Of a DNA stretch of 40,325 nucleotides, positions 14,508 to 22,317 are shown one piece after another. The translations under genes were made by a program, and so were the position numbers. Positions within the stretch are counted from its first letter, which is position 1, and the number at the start of each line of letters is the position of its first letter. The DNA comes from Burkholderiales bacterium (GTDB lineage: Bacteria; Pseudomonadota; Gammaproteobacteria; Burkholderiales; Burkholderiaceae_C). Under the pieces are notes generated by a model, which did no database searches, had not been told where the DNA came from, and worked only from the letters and a program-made list of their open reading frames with translations. The stretch is taken from positions 1-40,325 of the forward strand of contig JAPLPK010000215.1 of NCBI GenBank assembly GCA_026400275.1. Direction: 5' to 3'.

Positions 14508-17476
14508 GGCGGTGCGTCCTCATCGGTTTGGGCGAAAAAAGGCTGCAGCGGTGCCAGCAGCGCCTGGTCCGGCTCCTGGCCTGCGGCCTGGCATAGCGCA
14601 AAGTAGTCGCTCAACAAAGGCTGCATCAGCGCCACATAGGCCTCGGCCCGCTGTAGAAAATGCGGCAACAGAACCTGCACCGCCGACTGGGCTACGGCCG
14701 GTGCGCTGCTAGCGTCCTCGCCCGCTTGCCTGTGGATACACACGGCCAGCAAATACAGCGACCGGGCCAGGTCGGGGCCATACAAATCGGGCAGCTGCAC
14801 CGCCAGGGGGCGGTACAGATCCACAGACTGCTGCGCCGCCTGCCGGGCCGCACCGAACTGTTCCTGCGTGGCATGGGCTCTGGAGAGGATGAAAAGCGCT
14901 CTGGCCCAGTCCGCAGAAAACACGCCAGGCCGCGCCACTTCCAGCCCTTGGTGCAACACGGTCGCCTGCTGCGCTGTTTCCACAGCGGCGTCCACCAAGC
15001 CATTGGCCAGCTGCATACCCGCCAGATTGCTCAGCGCCTTGCCCAGCTCAGGGGTATATACATCCGGTGCGCGCCGGGCCAGACTGCGATACAGGTCGGC
15101 GGCTTCTTGTGCCGACTGCAGGGCGGCGGCAGGTTCGCCGGACTCCACTTGTGATTTGGTCAAATTCAGCAAGGCTATGGCCAGGTCGGGCTGGAACACC
15201 TCGGGCCGCTGCAATGCCAGCTGGTGGTAGGCGTCCACCGCTTGCTGCGCCGACTGCAAAGCCTCTGCATGCTGGCCCAATGCGCTGTGGATGTACGACA
15301 AATTCGTCTGCGACCGTGCGAGCAGCGACAAAAACACCTCCGGCCGCTGCCGGGCCAGTTGCTGGTGCAAATCCAGTGCCTCCTGGGCCACGGGCAAAGC
15401 CATTTGAAACTGGCCCAGCTCGACCTGCGATTTGGTCAGGTTGAACAGCGAAAACGCCAGCTCGGAGGTAAATAAGTCGGGCCGCTGTGCGGCCAGGGTG
15501 CGGTACAGCTCCACAGCCTCCAGGGCACTCTGCAAGGCCGCCTGCGACTGGCCCTGCTGGCTGTGGATATAGGCCAGGTTGTTCAGCGACCTGGCCAGAT
15601 TCATGCTGTACACATCCGGCTGCTGCTCTACCAGGCCACGGTACAGGATGATGGATTGATTCACGGTGTGCAGAGCCTCCCCCAGCTGCCCCAACTCGAT
15701 CTGCGCCTTCGCCAGGTTCAGCTGGGCTACAGCCCAGTCTGGCGTAAAGGCCTCGGGTTGCTGTGCCACCAGGCCGGCGTATAGCGCCACGGCCTGCAGC
15801 CCCGCCAGCACAGCGGCCTTCGCCTGCGCCAGGTTGCTGTGCATGAACGCCAGGTTGTTCAGAGCCCGGCCCAGATCGGCGGTGAATACGTCAGGCTGCT
15901 GCTCCGCGAGACGGCGGTACAGCGCCTCGGCCTGCTGCGCGGCCAACAACGCGGCCTCGGGCTGGCCCACCTGAGACTGTGCAAGAGACAGACTCAGCAA
16001 CGCCGCCGCCTGCAGACCGAGGTTCGCAGCGGGGTCGGCAGCGCATTGGGCCTGTAGGCATTGCGCCACCCGCAGGCTGACATCGCCCAGCACCACGCTT
16101 CCCATGGGCAGGCTGAACAGCAGCTGCACTAGCGCAGGCACATCCTGCTGGGCCGCATCTACCATGGCATTCAGCCACTGCAGTGGTAGCGGTGACTCGG
16201 CGGCAAAGTCCTGCGCGCAGCGGACTGCAGCCTCGGCCACTTTCTGGCCCAGAGCGGCGTAGCAGCGCTGCACGGCGTCCGGGTCGTCGCGCAGCACCTG
16301 CAGCACCAGGGCTTCGCCTATCAGGTCGGGGGTCACGGGGGCGATGCCGCCGGGCTGCGGCAGGGCTTGCTCCAGCAGCTTGGCCACGGCGGGTGGTGCG
16401 CCCTCCCAGCCGGAGACGGCCTTCTCAGACACCGCGAACGCAATAAACGCTTTGTGCTCCAGCCCCTGGGCCAGCGTGGCGCAGGCGGCCAGATGCAGCA
16501 CCCAGGCCGGGTCCAGGTGCTGCGCCTGGGCCATTTTCTGCAGGCGCTGCACCTCCCAGCCCGCGACCGCCATGGCCAGGTCGGTGCGCCCCAGGGACAA
16601 GGCCTGGGCATGGCCCAGCCTGGCCATATGCAGGGCGGCCATCATCAAAAACAGCGGGTCGCCGCCCCAGGGCGCGGCCATCAACTCGGCCTGCAGCACG
16701 GGCCCGTCTAGCGGCAGCCAGATGGCCTGCTGGTCCAGCATATTGCGCAGCAGTGCCAGCCGGTCCTGCTGCGCCACCAGGCGGCGGATTTCCACCGGCA
16801 CGGGCGGGTCCAGCAGGGCCTGGCGGGCGTACTGGCGCGCATCGCCACCAAACACGGTTTGCCACCAGCCGCCCTGCGGGTCGGCATGGCGCTCCAGCAG
16901 CAGCAGGCGCAGCGGATGCGATGGGTAAGGCGCGGGCTGGCTGCGGTCGGCCAGCTCGGACAGCCAGGTCTTCAGGGTCTCGGCCTTGGCGGCGGCGTAG
17001 TCAATTACCACCAGCGTGGGCTTCTGCCAGCGCCAGGTGCTGAGGTTTTGCTGGGCCACAAAGCGGTCTAGCTCGGCGCCGGTGGCGAAACCGGTGTTCC
17101 AGCCCTCCTGCGCCAGGCTGTCGCACAGGTCCAGCGCCAGCCGGGTTTTGCCGCTGCCGCCGCTGCCCACCATGACCCGCACGCTAATGGGTCTGGCGTC
17201 TTGTAAAAAGCTGCGCAGGCTGGCCATTTCCACATCGCGGCCCAGCAGGGGCGTGGAGCGTGCGTAGGGGGTGAGCTGGTTTAGCGGGTTATCCAGGCCG
17301 CGCAACGCCTCGAACCGGGTCAGCACCAGATGCGCGCGGCCCAGCTGCACGATGTTGTTGTCACCTTCGATTTGGACGACGGTATTGCCGTCGCCAACAA
17401 TGCTTACGGTGTGGCCCATGGCGCGGATTATGGAGCCGGGCGCCGGTTTGGGGTAGCGAATTTTCCGCAGCCCCAT
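14504..17476 (-). CDS. STAND/NLR-like NTPase with 46-residue TPR-like repeats
   Basis: About 990 residues. Near the N-terminus is a G/N/V-rich stretch (GDGNTVVQIEGDNNIVQLG, residues about 28-46) containing VQLG, the RHIM-type tetrad. Next comes an NTPase: Walker A GSGGSGKT near 104-111, Walker B TLVVIDYA near 154-161, and LLLLERH afterwards as a sensor-like strand. The middle is a winged-helix/helical region, and from about residue 518 eight exact-length 46-residue TPR-like repeats run to about 886. STAND proteins oligomerise after sensing a ligand through the repeats and pass the signal to an effector. Start uncertain: ATG 17476 is used; TTG 17485 and ATG 17419 (which starts just before the motif) are alternatives, none with a good Shine-Dalgarno. 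The downstream gene overlaps by 4 bases. Confidence 0.88.
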   Translation of the reverse strand: MGLRKIRYPKPAPGSIIRAMGHTVSIVGDGNTVVQIEGDNNIVQLGRAHLVLTRFEALRGLDNPLNQLTPYARSTPLLGRDVEMASLRSFLQDARPISVRVMVGSGGSGKTRLALDLCDSLAQEGWNTGFATGAELDRFVAQQNLSTWRWQKPTLVVIDYAAAKAETLKTWLSELADRSQPAPYPSHPLRLLLLERHADPQGGWWQTVFGGDARQYARQALLDPPVPVEIRRLVAQQDRLALLRNMLDQQAIWLPLDGPVLQAELMAAPWGGDPLFLMMAALHMARLGHAQALSLGRTDLAMAVAGWEVQRLQKMAQAQHLDPAWVLHLAACATLAQGLEHKAFIAFAVSEKAVSGWEGAPPAVAKLLEQALPQPGGIAPVTPDLIGEALVLQVLRDDPDAVQRCYAALGQKVAEAAVRCAQDFAAESPLPLQWLNAMVDAAQQDVPALVQLLFSLPMGSVVLGDVSLRVAQCLQAQCAADPAANLGLQAAALLSLSLAQSQVGQPEAALLAAQQAEALYRRLAEQQPDVFTADLGRALNNLAFMHSNLAQAKAAVLAGLQAVALYAGLVAQQPEAFTPDWAVAQLNLAKAQIELGQLGEALHTVNQSIILYRGLVEQQPDVYSMNLARSLNNLAYIHSQQGQSQAALQSALEAVELYRTLAAQRPDLFTSELAFSLFNLTKSQVELGQFQMALPVAQEALDLHQQLARQRPEVFLSLLARSQTNLSYIHSALGQHAEALQSAQQAVDAYHQLALQRPEVFQPDLAIALLNLTKSQVESGEPAAALQSAQEAADLYRSLARRAPDVYTPELGKALSNLAGMQLANGLVDAAVETAQQATVLHQGLEVARPGVFSADWARALFILSRAHATQEQFGAARQAAQQSVDLYRPLAVQLPDLYGPDLARSLYLLAVCIHRQAGEDASSAPAVAQSAVQVLLPHFLQRAEAYVALMQPLLSDYFALCQAAGQEPDQALLAPLQPFFAQTDEDAPP
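14819..15922 (-). repeat. Eight 138-base coding repeats (46-residue TPR-like units)
   Basis: Within the STAND gene, units starting at LYRRL, LYAGL, LYRGL, LYRTL, LHQQL, AYHQL, LYRSL and LHQGL are each exactly 46 codons, followed by a ninth start at LYRPL (14818). Common positions are a Pro-Asp/Glu-Val-Phe/Tyr block, AL-NL, G at the turn and A-L-A-V/A before the next unit. Odd units carry NLAYIHS-like sequence and even units NLTKSQVELG-like sequence, giving a higher-order 276-base period. Confidence 0.85.
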
Positions 17477-17540
17477 GCTATACAAATAAGAGCTACCTGC
17501 GCAGGTAAATTCTGCGCTGCAGGCCTATTTCTTATAAATT
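17477..17540 (-). repeat. Dispersed palindromic repeat, copy 4
   Basis: Copy in the opposite orientation to copy 3. It includes the palindrome TACCTGCGCAGGTA (17495-17508), GCAGCGCAGAATT on the minus strand and an AATAGG/TATAGC pair at the edges. It lies directly upstream of the STAND gene and covers the last codons of the LysR gene (stop at 17525), so it contributes both to the LysR 3' end and to the STAND leader. Confidence 0.6.
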
Positions 17541-18436
17541 TCTGCAGGCCAGGCGCTGGCGGTAACTGCACGTACATGCTCGCGCAGCCAGCAGTGCACC
17601 GGGTCGCCGTGCATGCGCGGGTGCCAACTCAGAGCAATGTCCACGGCCTGCGTCGCCACCGGCAGCGCAAAAATGAAAAACTGGTCGGCCCCGGCATTCC
17701 AACGCGCAAAGGGCTCCGGCATCACGGCTATGCAGTCCGATGCCTGCACCATGGCCAACGCCGTCTGGAAGCCCGGCACCACCGCCACCACCTGGCGTTG
17801 CGCGCCCACGGCCTGCAGGGCCTCGTCGATGGAGCCGTGGGCGCGCCCGCGCCGCGAGGGCGTCACATGCGGCCAGTGGGTGAAGGCTGCCACATCCACT
17901 GTGGCCAGCTGCTGCAAGGCATGGCCGGCCCGCACCACACCCACAAAGCCGACCCGCATGAGCAGCTGGCTTTTGATTTCCGGTGCGGGCGCGTGCAGCA
18001 CGCCCAGGTCCAGGTCGATCTCGCCACTGCGCAGCTGCTCCATATGCGTATCAGTACGGGGCACAAAGCGCAGGCGCACGCCGGGTGCCTCGGCCAGGGT
18101 ACGCGCCAGCAGCCGGGGCGCCCAGGCGCCGATGAAGCCGTCGTTGGCGCGCAGCGTCAGCGTACGTTCCAGGCGGCTGAAGTCCACCACCGGCGGCGCC
18201 AGAATGCCGCGCACATCCTCCATCGCGGCCTGCACCCGTTCCCGCAGGTCCAGCGCCCGGGCGGTGGGCACCAGGCGGCGGCCGGCCAGCACAAACAGCG
18301 GGTCGCCCAGGGCATGGCGCAGATGCGCGAGGCGCCGGCTCATGGCGGGTGCGCTAAGGTGCAGCTTCTTGGCCGCGCCGGCCACACTGCCTTCACTGAG
18401 TAAGGCGTCCAGATCGATCAGATGGTTCAGGTCCAT
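17525..18436 (-). CDS. LysR-family transcriptional regulator
   Basis: 303 residues. N-terminal winged helix-turn-helix (LIDLDALLSEGSVAGAAKKL, APAMSRRLAHLRHALGDPLF), then a LysR effector-binding domain that starts RTLTLRANDGFIGAWAPRL. The ATG at 18436 is preferred because it matches the family start and is preceded by AGGAG at a slightly long spacing of 12; ATG 18457 is an alternative. Its last codons lie in a dispersed repeat. It diverges from the EamA exporter gene, the usual arrangement when a LysR protein controls the neighbour. The inducer is unknown; the effector domain resembles NodD/NahR-like or DNA-binding regulators of aromatic/export genes only in a general way. Confidence 0.9.
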   Translation of the reverse strand: MDLNHLIDLDALLSEGSVAGAAKKLHLSAPAMSRRLAHLRHALGDPLFVLAGRRLVPTARALDLRERVQAAMEDVRGILAPPVVDFSRLERTLTLRANDGFIGAWAPRLLARTLAEAPGVRLRFVPRTDTHMEQLRSGEIDLDLGVLHAPAPEIKSQLLMRVGFVGVVRAGHALQQLATVDVAAFTHWPHVTPSRRGRAHGSIDEALQAVGAQRQVVAVVPGFQTALAMVQASDCIAVMPEPFARWNAGADQFFIFALPVATQAVDIALSWHPRMHGDPVHCWLREHVRAVTASAWPAEIYKK

Positions 18437-18499
18437 GGTGCGGTAATTCTCCTGCATACATGCACAGCTTGCATGGATATAGATCGAAGCTTGCACTTT

Positions 18500-18518
18500 A
18501 TTGATGCATCGAAACAAT
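18500..18518. promoter_or_regulatory. Candidate LysR box in the LysR/EamA divergent region
   Basis: ATTG-N11-CAAT, a symmetrical version of the LysR-type T-N11-A signature, lies 39 bases upstream of the EamA ATG and 64 bases upstream of the LysR ATG. Position and symmetry fit an operator for the divergent regulator. Short motif, so only moderate support. A pair of direct AGCTTGCA repeats lies between it and the LysR start. Confidence 0.45.
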
Positions 18519-18556
18519 CAAGAATGGGCCCAACTTGATACCCACAAGGCAACCGT

Positions 18557-19477
18557 ATGACCACCGCCTCTTCCGCGCCAACCTCCTCCAGCAGCTTCCA
18601 GGGTGCCGCACTTGCGCCGCTGGCGGCCGTGCTGCTGTGGACCGGCAACACCATCGTCACCAAGGCGGCGGCTGCGGTGATTGCGCCAGCCTCCATCGCC
18701 CTGTACCGCTGGCTGCTGGCGTTTTTGATACTGACGCCGTTTCTCGGGCGCGCCGCCTGGCAGCACCGCGCCACCATCCTGCAGCATCTGCCCAAACTGG
18801 CCGTGCTGGGCGGCCTGGGCATGGCCACCTACCAAAGCCTGGCCTATGAAGCCGCCAGAACCACCACAGCCGTGAACATGGGCGCCATCGTGGCCTGCAT
18901 GCCGCTGTTGTCGGCACTGCTGGCAAGCGCCATGGCGGGAGAAGCGCTGTCCGCACGCAAGCTGGTGGGCATAGCGGCTTCTTTGCTGGGCCTGCTGGTG
19001 CTGACCACGCACGGCGCACCATGGGCCCTACTACAGGGCTCGGTGCAAGTGGGGGATGTGTGGATGCTGGTGGCCGTGTCGTCGAACGCGTTGTACGGCG
19101 TGCTGCTCAAGCGCTGGAACCTGCCCCTGTCCACCTGGCAGCAGCTGTACGCGCAGATTGCTATGGGCATCCTGTGCCTGCTGCCGTTCTGGTTGGGTAG
19201 CCATATATCGCCCATCACCGCGGCCAATGCGCCGCTGGTGCTGTATGCCGCCATTCCGGCCTCCATAGGCGCGCCGTTTTTCTGGATGACGGGCATCAAG
19301 TTCTGGGGGGCGGCCCGCGCCACCATGACCATGAACCTGCTGCCCGTACTAGTGGCGCTGGCGGCCTGGGCACTGCTGGGGGAAGAGCTGCACACCTACC
19401 ACGCCGTCGGCGGCCTGGTGGCATTGGCGGGCGTCGCCTGGGGGCTGAGCAAGCCGAAGGTGGCTAAAGGCGGCTAA
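18557..19477 (+). CDS. EamA/DMT-family transporter
   Basis: 306-residue inner-membrane protein with about ten hydrophobic helices in two EamA halves: the first begins LAPLAAVLLWTGNTIVTKAAAAVIAPASIALYRW-type sequence with the family's early Trp and R-W pair; the second starts VGDVWMLVAVSSNALYGVLLKRW and ends with LLGEELHTYHAVGGLVALAGV. Such DMT proteins export small metabolites, often amino acids or drugs. The substrate is not decidable. It is divergent from the LysR gene and its stop overlaps the stop of the convergent pirin gene by 4 bases. Confidence 0.9.
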   Translation: MTTASSAPTSSSSFQGAALAPLAAVLLWTGNTIVTKAAAAVIAPASIALYRWLLAFLILTPFLGRAAWQHRATILQHLPKLAVLGGLGMATYQSLAYEAARTTTAVNMGAIVACMPLLSALLASAMAGEALSARKLVGIAASLLGLLVLTTHGAPWALLQGSVQVGDVWMLVAVSSNALYGVLLKRWNLPLSTWQQLYAQIAMGILCLLPFWLGSHISPITAANAPLVLYAAIPASIGAPFFWMTGIKFWGAARATMTMNLLPVLVALAAWALLGEELHTYHAVGGLVALAGVAWGLSKPKVAKGG

Positions 19478-20349
19478 GGGTGGCGAGGTGGCAGCGGGAT
19501 GAATTCCGTTTCACCCGGCACCTGGCCCATGCGCTGCGCTTCCCAGTCGTCCTGGGCCTGCAGAATGCGCTCCTTGCGGCTGGAGACAAAGTTCCAACTG
19601 ATGAAGCGGTGGCCGTCCAGTGCATCACCACCCAGCACCACCAAGCGCGCGGCTGCTGTGCTGCGGATGGTGGTGGTCACTCCGGGCGCGAGCAGCGCCA
19701 GGGTGTGTGATGGCAGCACGGTGCCGTCCACTTCCAGCTGGGCATCCACGCAGTACAGCGCCAGTTCCTGCTCTAGCGGGGGCAACTCGAACGTGCCGCC
19801 AGCGGACAGCCTAATGTCCAGGTACAGGGTGGAGGCGAATGTGGGTACGGGCGAACGCAGACCCCAGGCCTGGCCCACCAGCACACGGATATCGGCGTCG
19901 CCCAACGTAAGTTCGGGAATATCGGCCGCCGCCGTGTGGTTGAAGCTGGGCTCTACCTCTTCAAACGCCTGAGGCAAGGCCGCCCACAGTTGCAGGCCGT
20001 GGTTGACATAGGTGGACTCGGCCAGCGCCGGTGGCGGGCGCTCGGAATGCACGATGCCGCGCCCGGAGGTCATCCAGTTGATGGCGCCGGGCTCGATCTG
20101 CTGGACCACGCCCAGGCTGTCACGGTGCATCATCGCGCCTTCGAACAAGTAGGTCACCGTCGCCAGGCCGATGTGCGGATGCGGGCGCACCGCATGCCCG
20201 CCACCAGGCGGAATGGTGACCGGACCGAAATGGTCAAAAAACAGGAAGGGGCCGACCGACTGGCGCCGTGCCGATGGCAGCAAACGCCGCACCATAAAGC
20301 CTTCACCCAAATCCTTGATGTGGCCTGTCAGCTGATGTTCGATTCCCAT
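19474..20349 (-). CDS. Pirin-family protein (first of two)
   Basis: 291 residues, bicupin of the pirin family. The N-terminal cupin carries the metal-binding histidines in RPHPHIGLATVTYLFEG and the SGRGIVHSERP segment; the C-terminal cupin (DIRLSAGGTFELPPLEQEL) is degenerate as usual. Pirins are iron-binding proteins; some are quercetin 2,3-dioxygenases and others redox-sensing partners of proteins. The gene lies downstream of a strong hairpin that ends the preceding flavodoxin-like gene, so it probably has its own promoter or is reached by read-through. It overlaps the EamA stop tail-to-tail. It differs clearly from the second pirin at 21488-22189. Confidence 0.9.
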   Translation of the reverse strand: MGIEHQLTGHIKDLGEGFMVRRLLPSARRQSVGPFLFFDHFGPVTIPPGGGHAVRPHPHIGLATVTYLFEGAMMHRDSLGVVQQIEPGAINWMTSGRGIVHSERPPPALAESTYVNHGLQLWAALPQAFEEVEPSFNHTAAADIPELTLGDADIRVLVGQAWGLRSPVPTFASTLYLDIRLSAGGTFELPPLEQELALYCVDAQLEVDGTVLPSHTLALLAPGVTTTIRSTAAARLVVLGGDALDGHRFISWNFVSSRKERILQAQDDWEAQRMGQVPGETEFIPLPPRHP

Positions 20350-20374
20350 AGGTCGGCTCCTGGTTTGCTAATGA

Positions 20375-20402
20375 AAACGCCAGGCCGAATGGCCTGGCGT
20401 TT
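20375..20402 (-). terminator. Intrinsic terminator of the pirin-DoxX-flavodoxin unit
   Basis: Perfect 12-base stem (AAACGCCAGGCC and complement) with a four-base loop (20387-20390), 22 bases after the flavodoxin-like stop on the minus strand, leading into GTTTTC. The A/T-flanked stem also gives some termination signal on the plus strand. Confidence 0.8.
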
Positions 20403-20423
20403 AGGTTTTACCAAACTGGCAGT

Positions 20424-20978
20424 TTATGCCTTGAACTTGGCGGTGATGTCTGCCACACGCTTGCCGTAGTTCTTGGCGGTGTCCAGGTCACCTTGCGACA
20501 TTTCTGCGGGGCTGGAATCCGATGGGGACTGCACCAGCACGCCGACCGAGCCACCCAGGTTGTTCAGGTCGTTGCGGGTCGCGGCCTTGGTGTTGCTGGG
20601 CATTTGGCCCAGGCTGACCCAAATGCCGCCTTGTTGCGATGCCAGGGTTTGCAGATAGATCAAGGTGACTTGCTTGTCGCCGTTGAAGCTGGCGCTGTTG
20701 GTAAAGCCGCCAAACACTTTGTCCTTCCAGGCGCCGGTGAACCAGGCCTTGCTGGTCGCATCGGCAAACTTCTTGAACTGCCAGCTCGGGCCACCCATGT
20801 AGGTGGGCGTGCCGAAGATGATGGCGTCTGCTGCACCGATCGTGGCCCAGCCCGCTTCGGACACATTGCCCTCGGCGTCGATGGCGATCAGCTCGGCATT
20901 AGCGCCTTCGGCCACGGCCTGGGCAACGCGTTGGGTGTGGCCGTAGCCAGAGTGGTAAACAACAACAGTCTTAGTCAT
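20424..20978 (-). CDS. Flavodoxin-like NAD(P)H:quinone oxidoreductase family protein
   Basis: 184 residues. Flavodoxin fold with the FMN phosphate-binding loop VVVYHSGYGHTQRVAQAVAEG at residues 5-25 and GTPTYMGGPSWQFKKFADAT at about 57-76, as in the WrbA/flavodoxin family. Members reduce quinones by two electrons, avoiding semiquinone radicals. The ATG at 20978 follows a weak AAGTAACTT region; the terminator follows its stop. Third gene of the cluster after pirin and DoxX, which suggests a role in quinone or electrophile stress. The exact enzyme class is inferred from the fold; it is not clearly WrbA itself. Confidence 0.85.
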   Translation of the reverse strand: MTKTVVVYHSGYGHTQRVAQAVAEGANAELIAIDAEGNVSEAGWATIGAADAIIFGTPTYMGGPSWQFKKFADATSKAWFTGAWKDKVFGGFTNSASFNGDKQVTLIYLQTLASQQGGIWVSLGQMPSNTKAATRNDLNNLGGSVGVLVQSPSDSSPAEMSQGDLDTAKNYGKRVADITAKFKA

Positions 20979-21044
20979 ACAAGTTACTTTCTTGAAAAGT
21001 TAAACACAAGGCACACGAGAAATTCGCGAATACTTTAACGGGAT

Positions 21045-21455
21045 TTAGTTGCCGTTACGGGCATCCAGGCTCCAAGCACCGGGGCCCCAGGCGGCCAGTG
21101 TCAGCAGGCCACCCACCACGGCGATGTTCTTGATGAACAGCAGCTGCGTCACCATCGCGGCTTCGGCCGGCACGGCCCAGAATGCGTGGAAGAAGAAGCT
21201 GGCCACCAGGGTGAAGACCGACAAGGCCAAAGCCGCCCAACGGGTACCCAGACCAAAGACCAAGGCCAGACCACCACCCACTTCAAACAGGATGGCGAAC
21301 AACGCGCTCAACGTAGGAAAAGGCATGTTCACCGAGCTGATGTAGCCCACAGTGCCGGCGAAGCCAGTGATCTTGGCTATGCCGGCGGGCAGAAACAGGG
21401 CGGCCAACAAAATACGGCCAATGAAGCTCAGGGGGGTTTGCAGAGTTTTGAACAT
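21045..21455 (-). CDS. DoxX-family membrane protein
   Basis: 136 residues with about four transmembrane helices. N-terminal GRILLAALFLPAGIAKITGFAGT is a typical DoxX start, followed by YISSVNMPFPTL, AILFEVGGGLALVFGLGTRW and IAVVGGLLTLAAWGPG. DoxX proteins are small inner-membrane proteins linked to redox or thiosulfate/quinone metabolism; the biochemical role here is unknown. It lies 32 bases downstream of the second pirin stop and 66 bases upstream of the flavodoxin start, in one minus-strand unit. Confidence 0.88.
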   Translation of the reverse strand: MFKTLQTPLSFIGRILLAALFLPAGIAKITGFAGTVGYISSVNMPFPTLSALFAILFEVGGGLALVFGLGTRWAALALSVFTLVASFFFHAFWAVPAEAAMVTQLLFIKNIAVVGGLLTLAAWGPGAWSLDARNGN

Positions 21456-21487
21456 GGTGTTTTCTTTCAGTAAATAGATTTAAAAAT

Positions 21488-22189
21488 TCAGGCAGCCAGG
21501 TCAAAGACCAGTACTTCGGCCTGCTTGCCATGGGTGAGCGTCAATGAAGACTCGCTCTCGATCAGTGCCGCGTCGCCAGTAGCCAGCGGCTTGCCGTTGA
21601 CCTCCAGCGCACCGCGCACCACATGCACATAACTCTTGCGCGCCGGGTCCAGCGCAAGCGTCGCAGATTCATCGCCATCGAACAAGCCCGCATACACCGC
21701 CGCATCGGCATGGATGGTTACCGAGCTGTTGGCGCCGTCGGGCGAGGCCACCAGACGCAAGGCCCCGCGCTTTTCGCATTCAGCAAAGGTCTTTTGCTCG
21801 TAGCTGGGCTGGATGCCGGTCACATTCGGCGTGATCCAGATCTGCAAGAAATGCGTGCTCGCATTCGGCGCGTGGTTGAACTCGCTGTGTTGCACGCCCC
21901 GGCCTGCACTCATGCGCTGTACATCGCCAGGCGGAATGCCCTTGACGTTGCCCATGTTGTCGCGATGGGCCAACTCGCCCTGCAGTACATAGCTGATGAT
22001 TTCCATGTCGCGGTGCCCGTGGGTGCCAAAGCCCGAGCCCGGTGTGATGGTGTCCTCATTGATCACGCGCAAATTGCCCCAGCCCATGTGCTCCGGGTCG
22101 TAATAGCCGGCAAACGAGAAGCTGTGGTGGGACTTCAACCAGCCATGGTCTGCATGGCCACGGTCTTGTGATTTGCGAATCGTGAGCAT
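21488..22189 (-). CDS. Pirin/YhhW-family protein (second)
   Basis: About 233 residues; YhhW-type bicupin. Metal ligands are visible in GFGTHGHRDMEIISYVLQG and GRGVQHSEFNH; the C-terminal cupin reads VYAGLFDGDESATLALDP. Quercetinase activity is known for E. coli YhhW, so a dioxygenase or redox-sensor role is plausible. Start: two ATGs are two codons apart. AGGAG directly abuts the first (22195) and stands 6 bases before the second (22189), so the second is preferred. First gene of the minus-strand unit pirin-doxX-flavodoxin, divergent from a LysR gene (128 bases between starts), the usual layout for a regulator and its target. Confidence 0.9.
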   Translation of the reverse strand: MLTIRKSQDRGHADHGWLKSHHSFSFAGYYDPEHMGWGNLRVINEDTITPGSGFGTHGHRDMEIISYVLQGELAHRDNMGNVKGIPPGDVQRMSAGRGVQHSEFNHAPNASTHFLQIWITPNVTGIQPSYEQKTFAECEKRGALRLVASPDGANSSVTIHADAAVYAGLFDGDESATLALDPARKSYVHVVRGALEVNGKPLATGDAALIESESSLTLTHGKQAEVLVFDLAA

Positions 22190-22285
22190 TTTCATCTCCT
22201 GGTAGTGGGGATTCGGCTGTCGAATCCATGGGGTGAACTTTAGACCTGAGCACCCTGCTGGCCGTCCACACCGTTTGATGGCATC

Positions 22286-22302
22286 ATTCGAAAAATTTCA
22301 AT
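22286..22302. promoter_or_regulatory. Candidate LysR box between pirin and LysR genes
   Basis: ATT-N11-AAT (T-N11-A type) lies 16 bases upstream of the LysR ATG and 97 bases upstream of the pirin ATG, in an A/T-rich patch. Consistent with autoregulation and control of the divergent cluster. The arms are only three bases, so support is weak. Confidence 0.35.
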
Positions 22303-22317
22303 GGAAAATAACGGACC

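Noticed and set aside
14819-15922. 138-base tandem array as a CRISPR-like or minisatellite element
   Set aside because: The repeats are diverged at DNA level, contiguous without spacers, and in frame, so they are coding TPR-like units.
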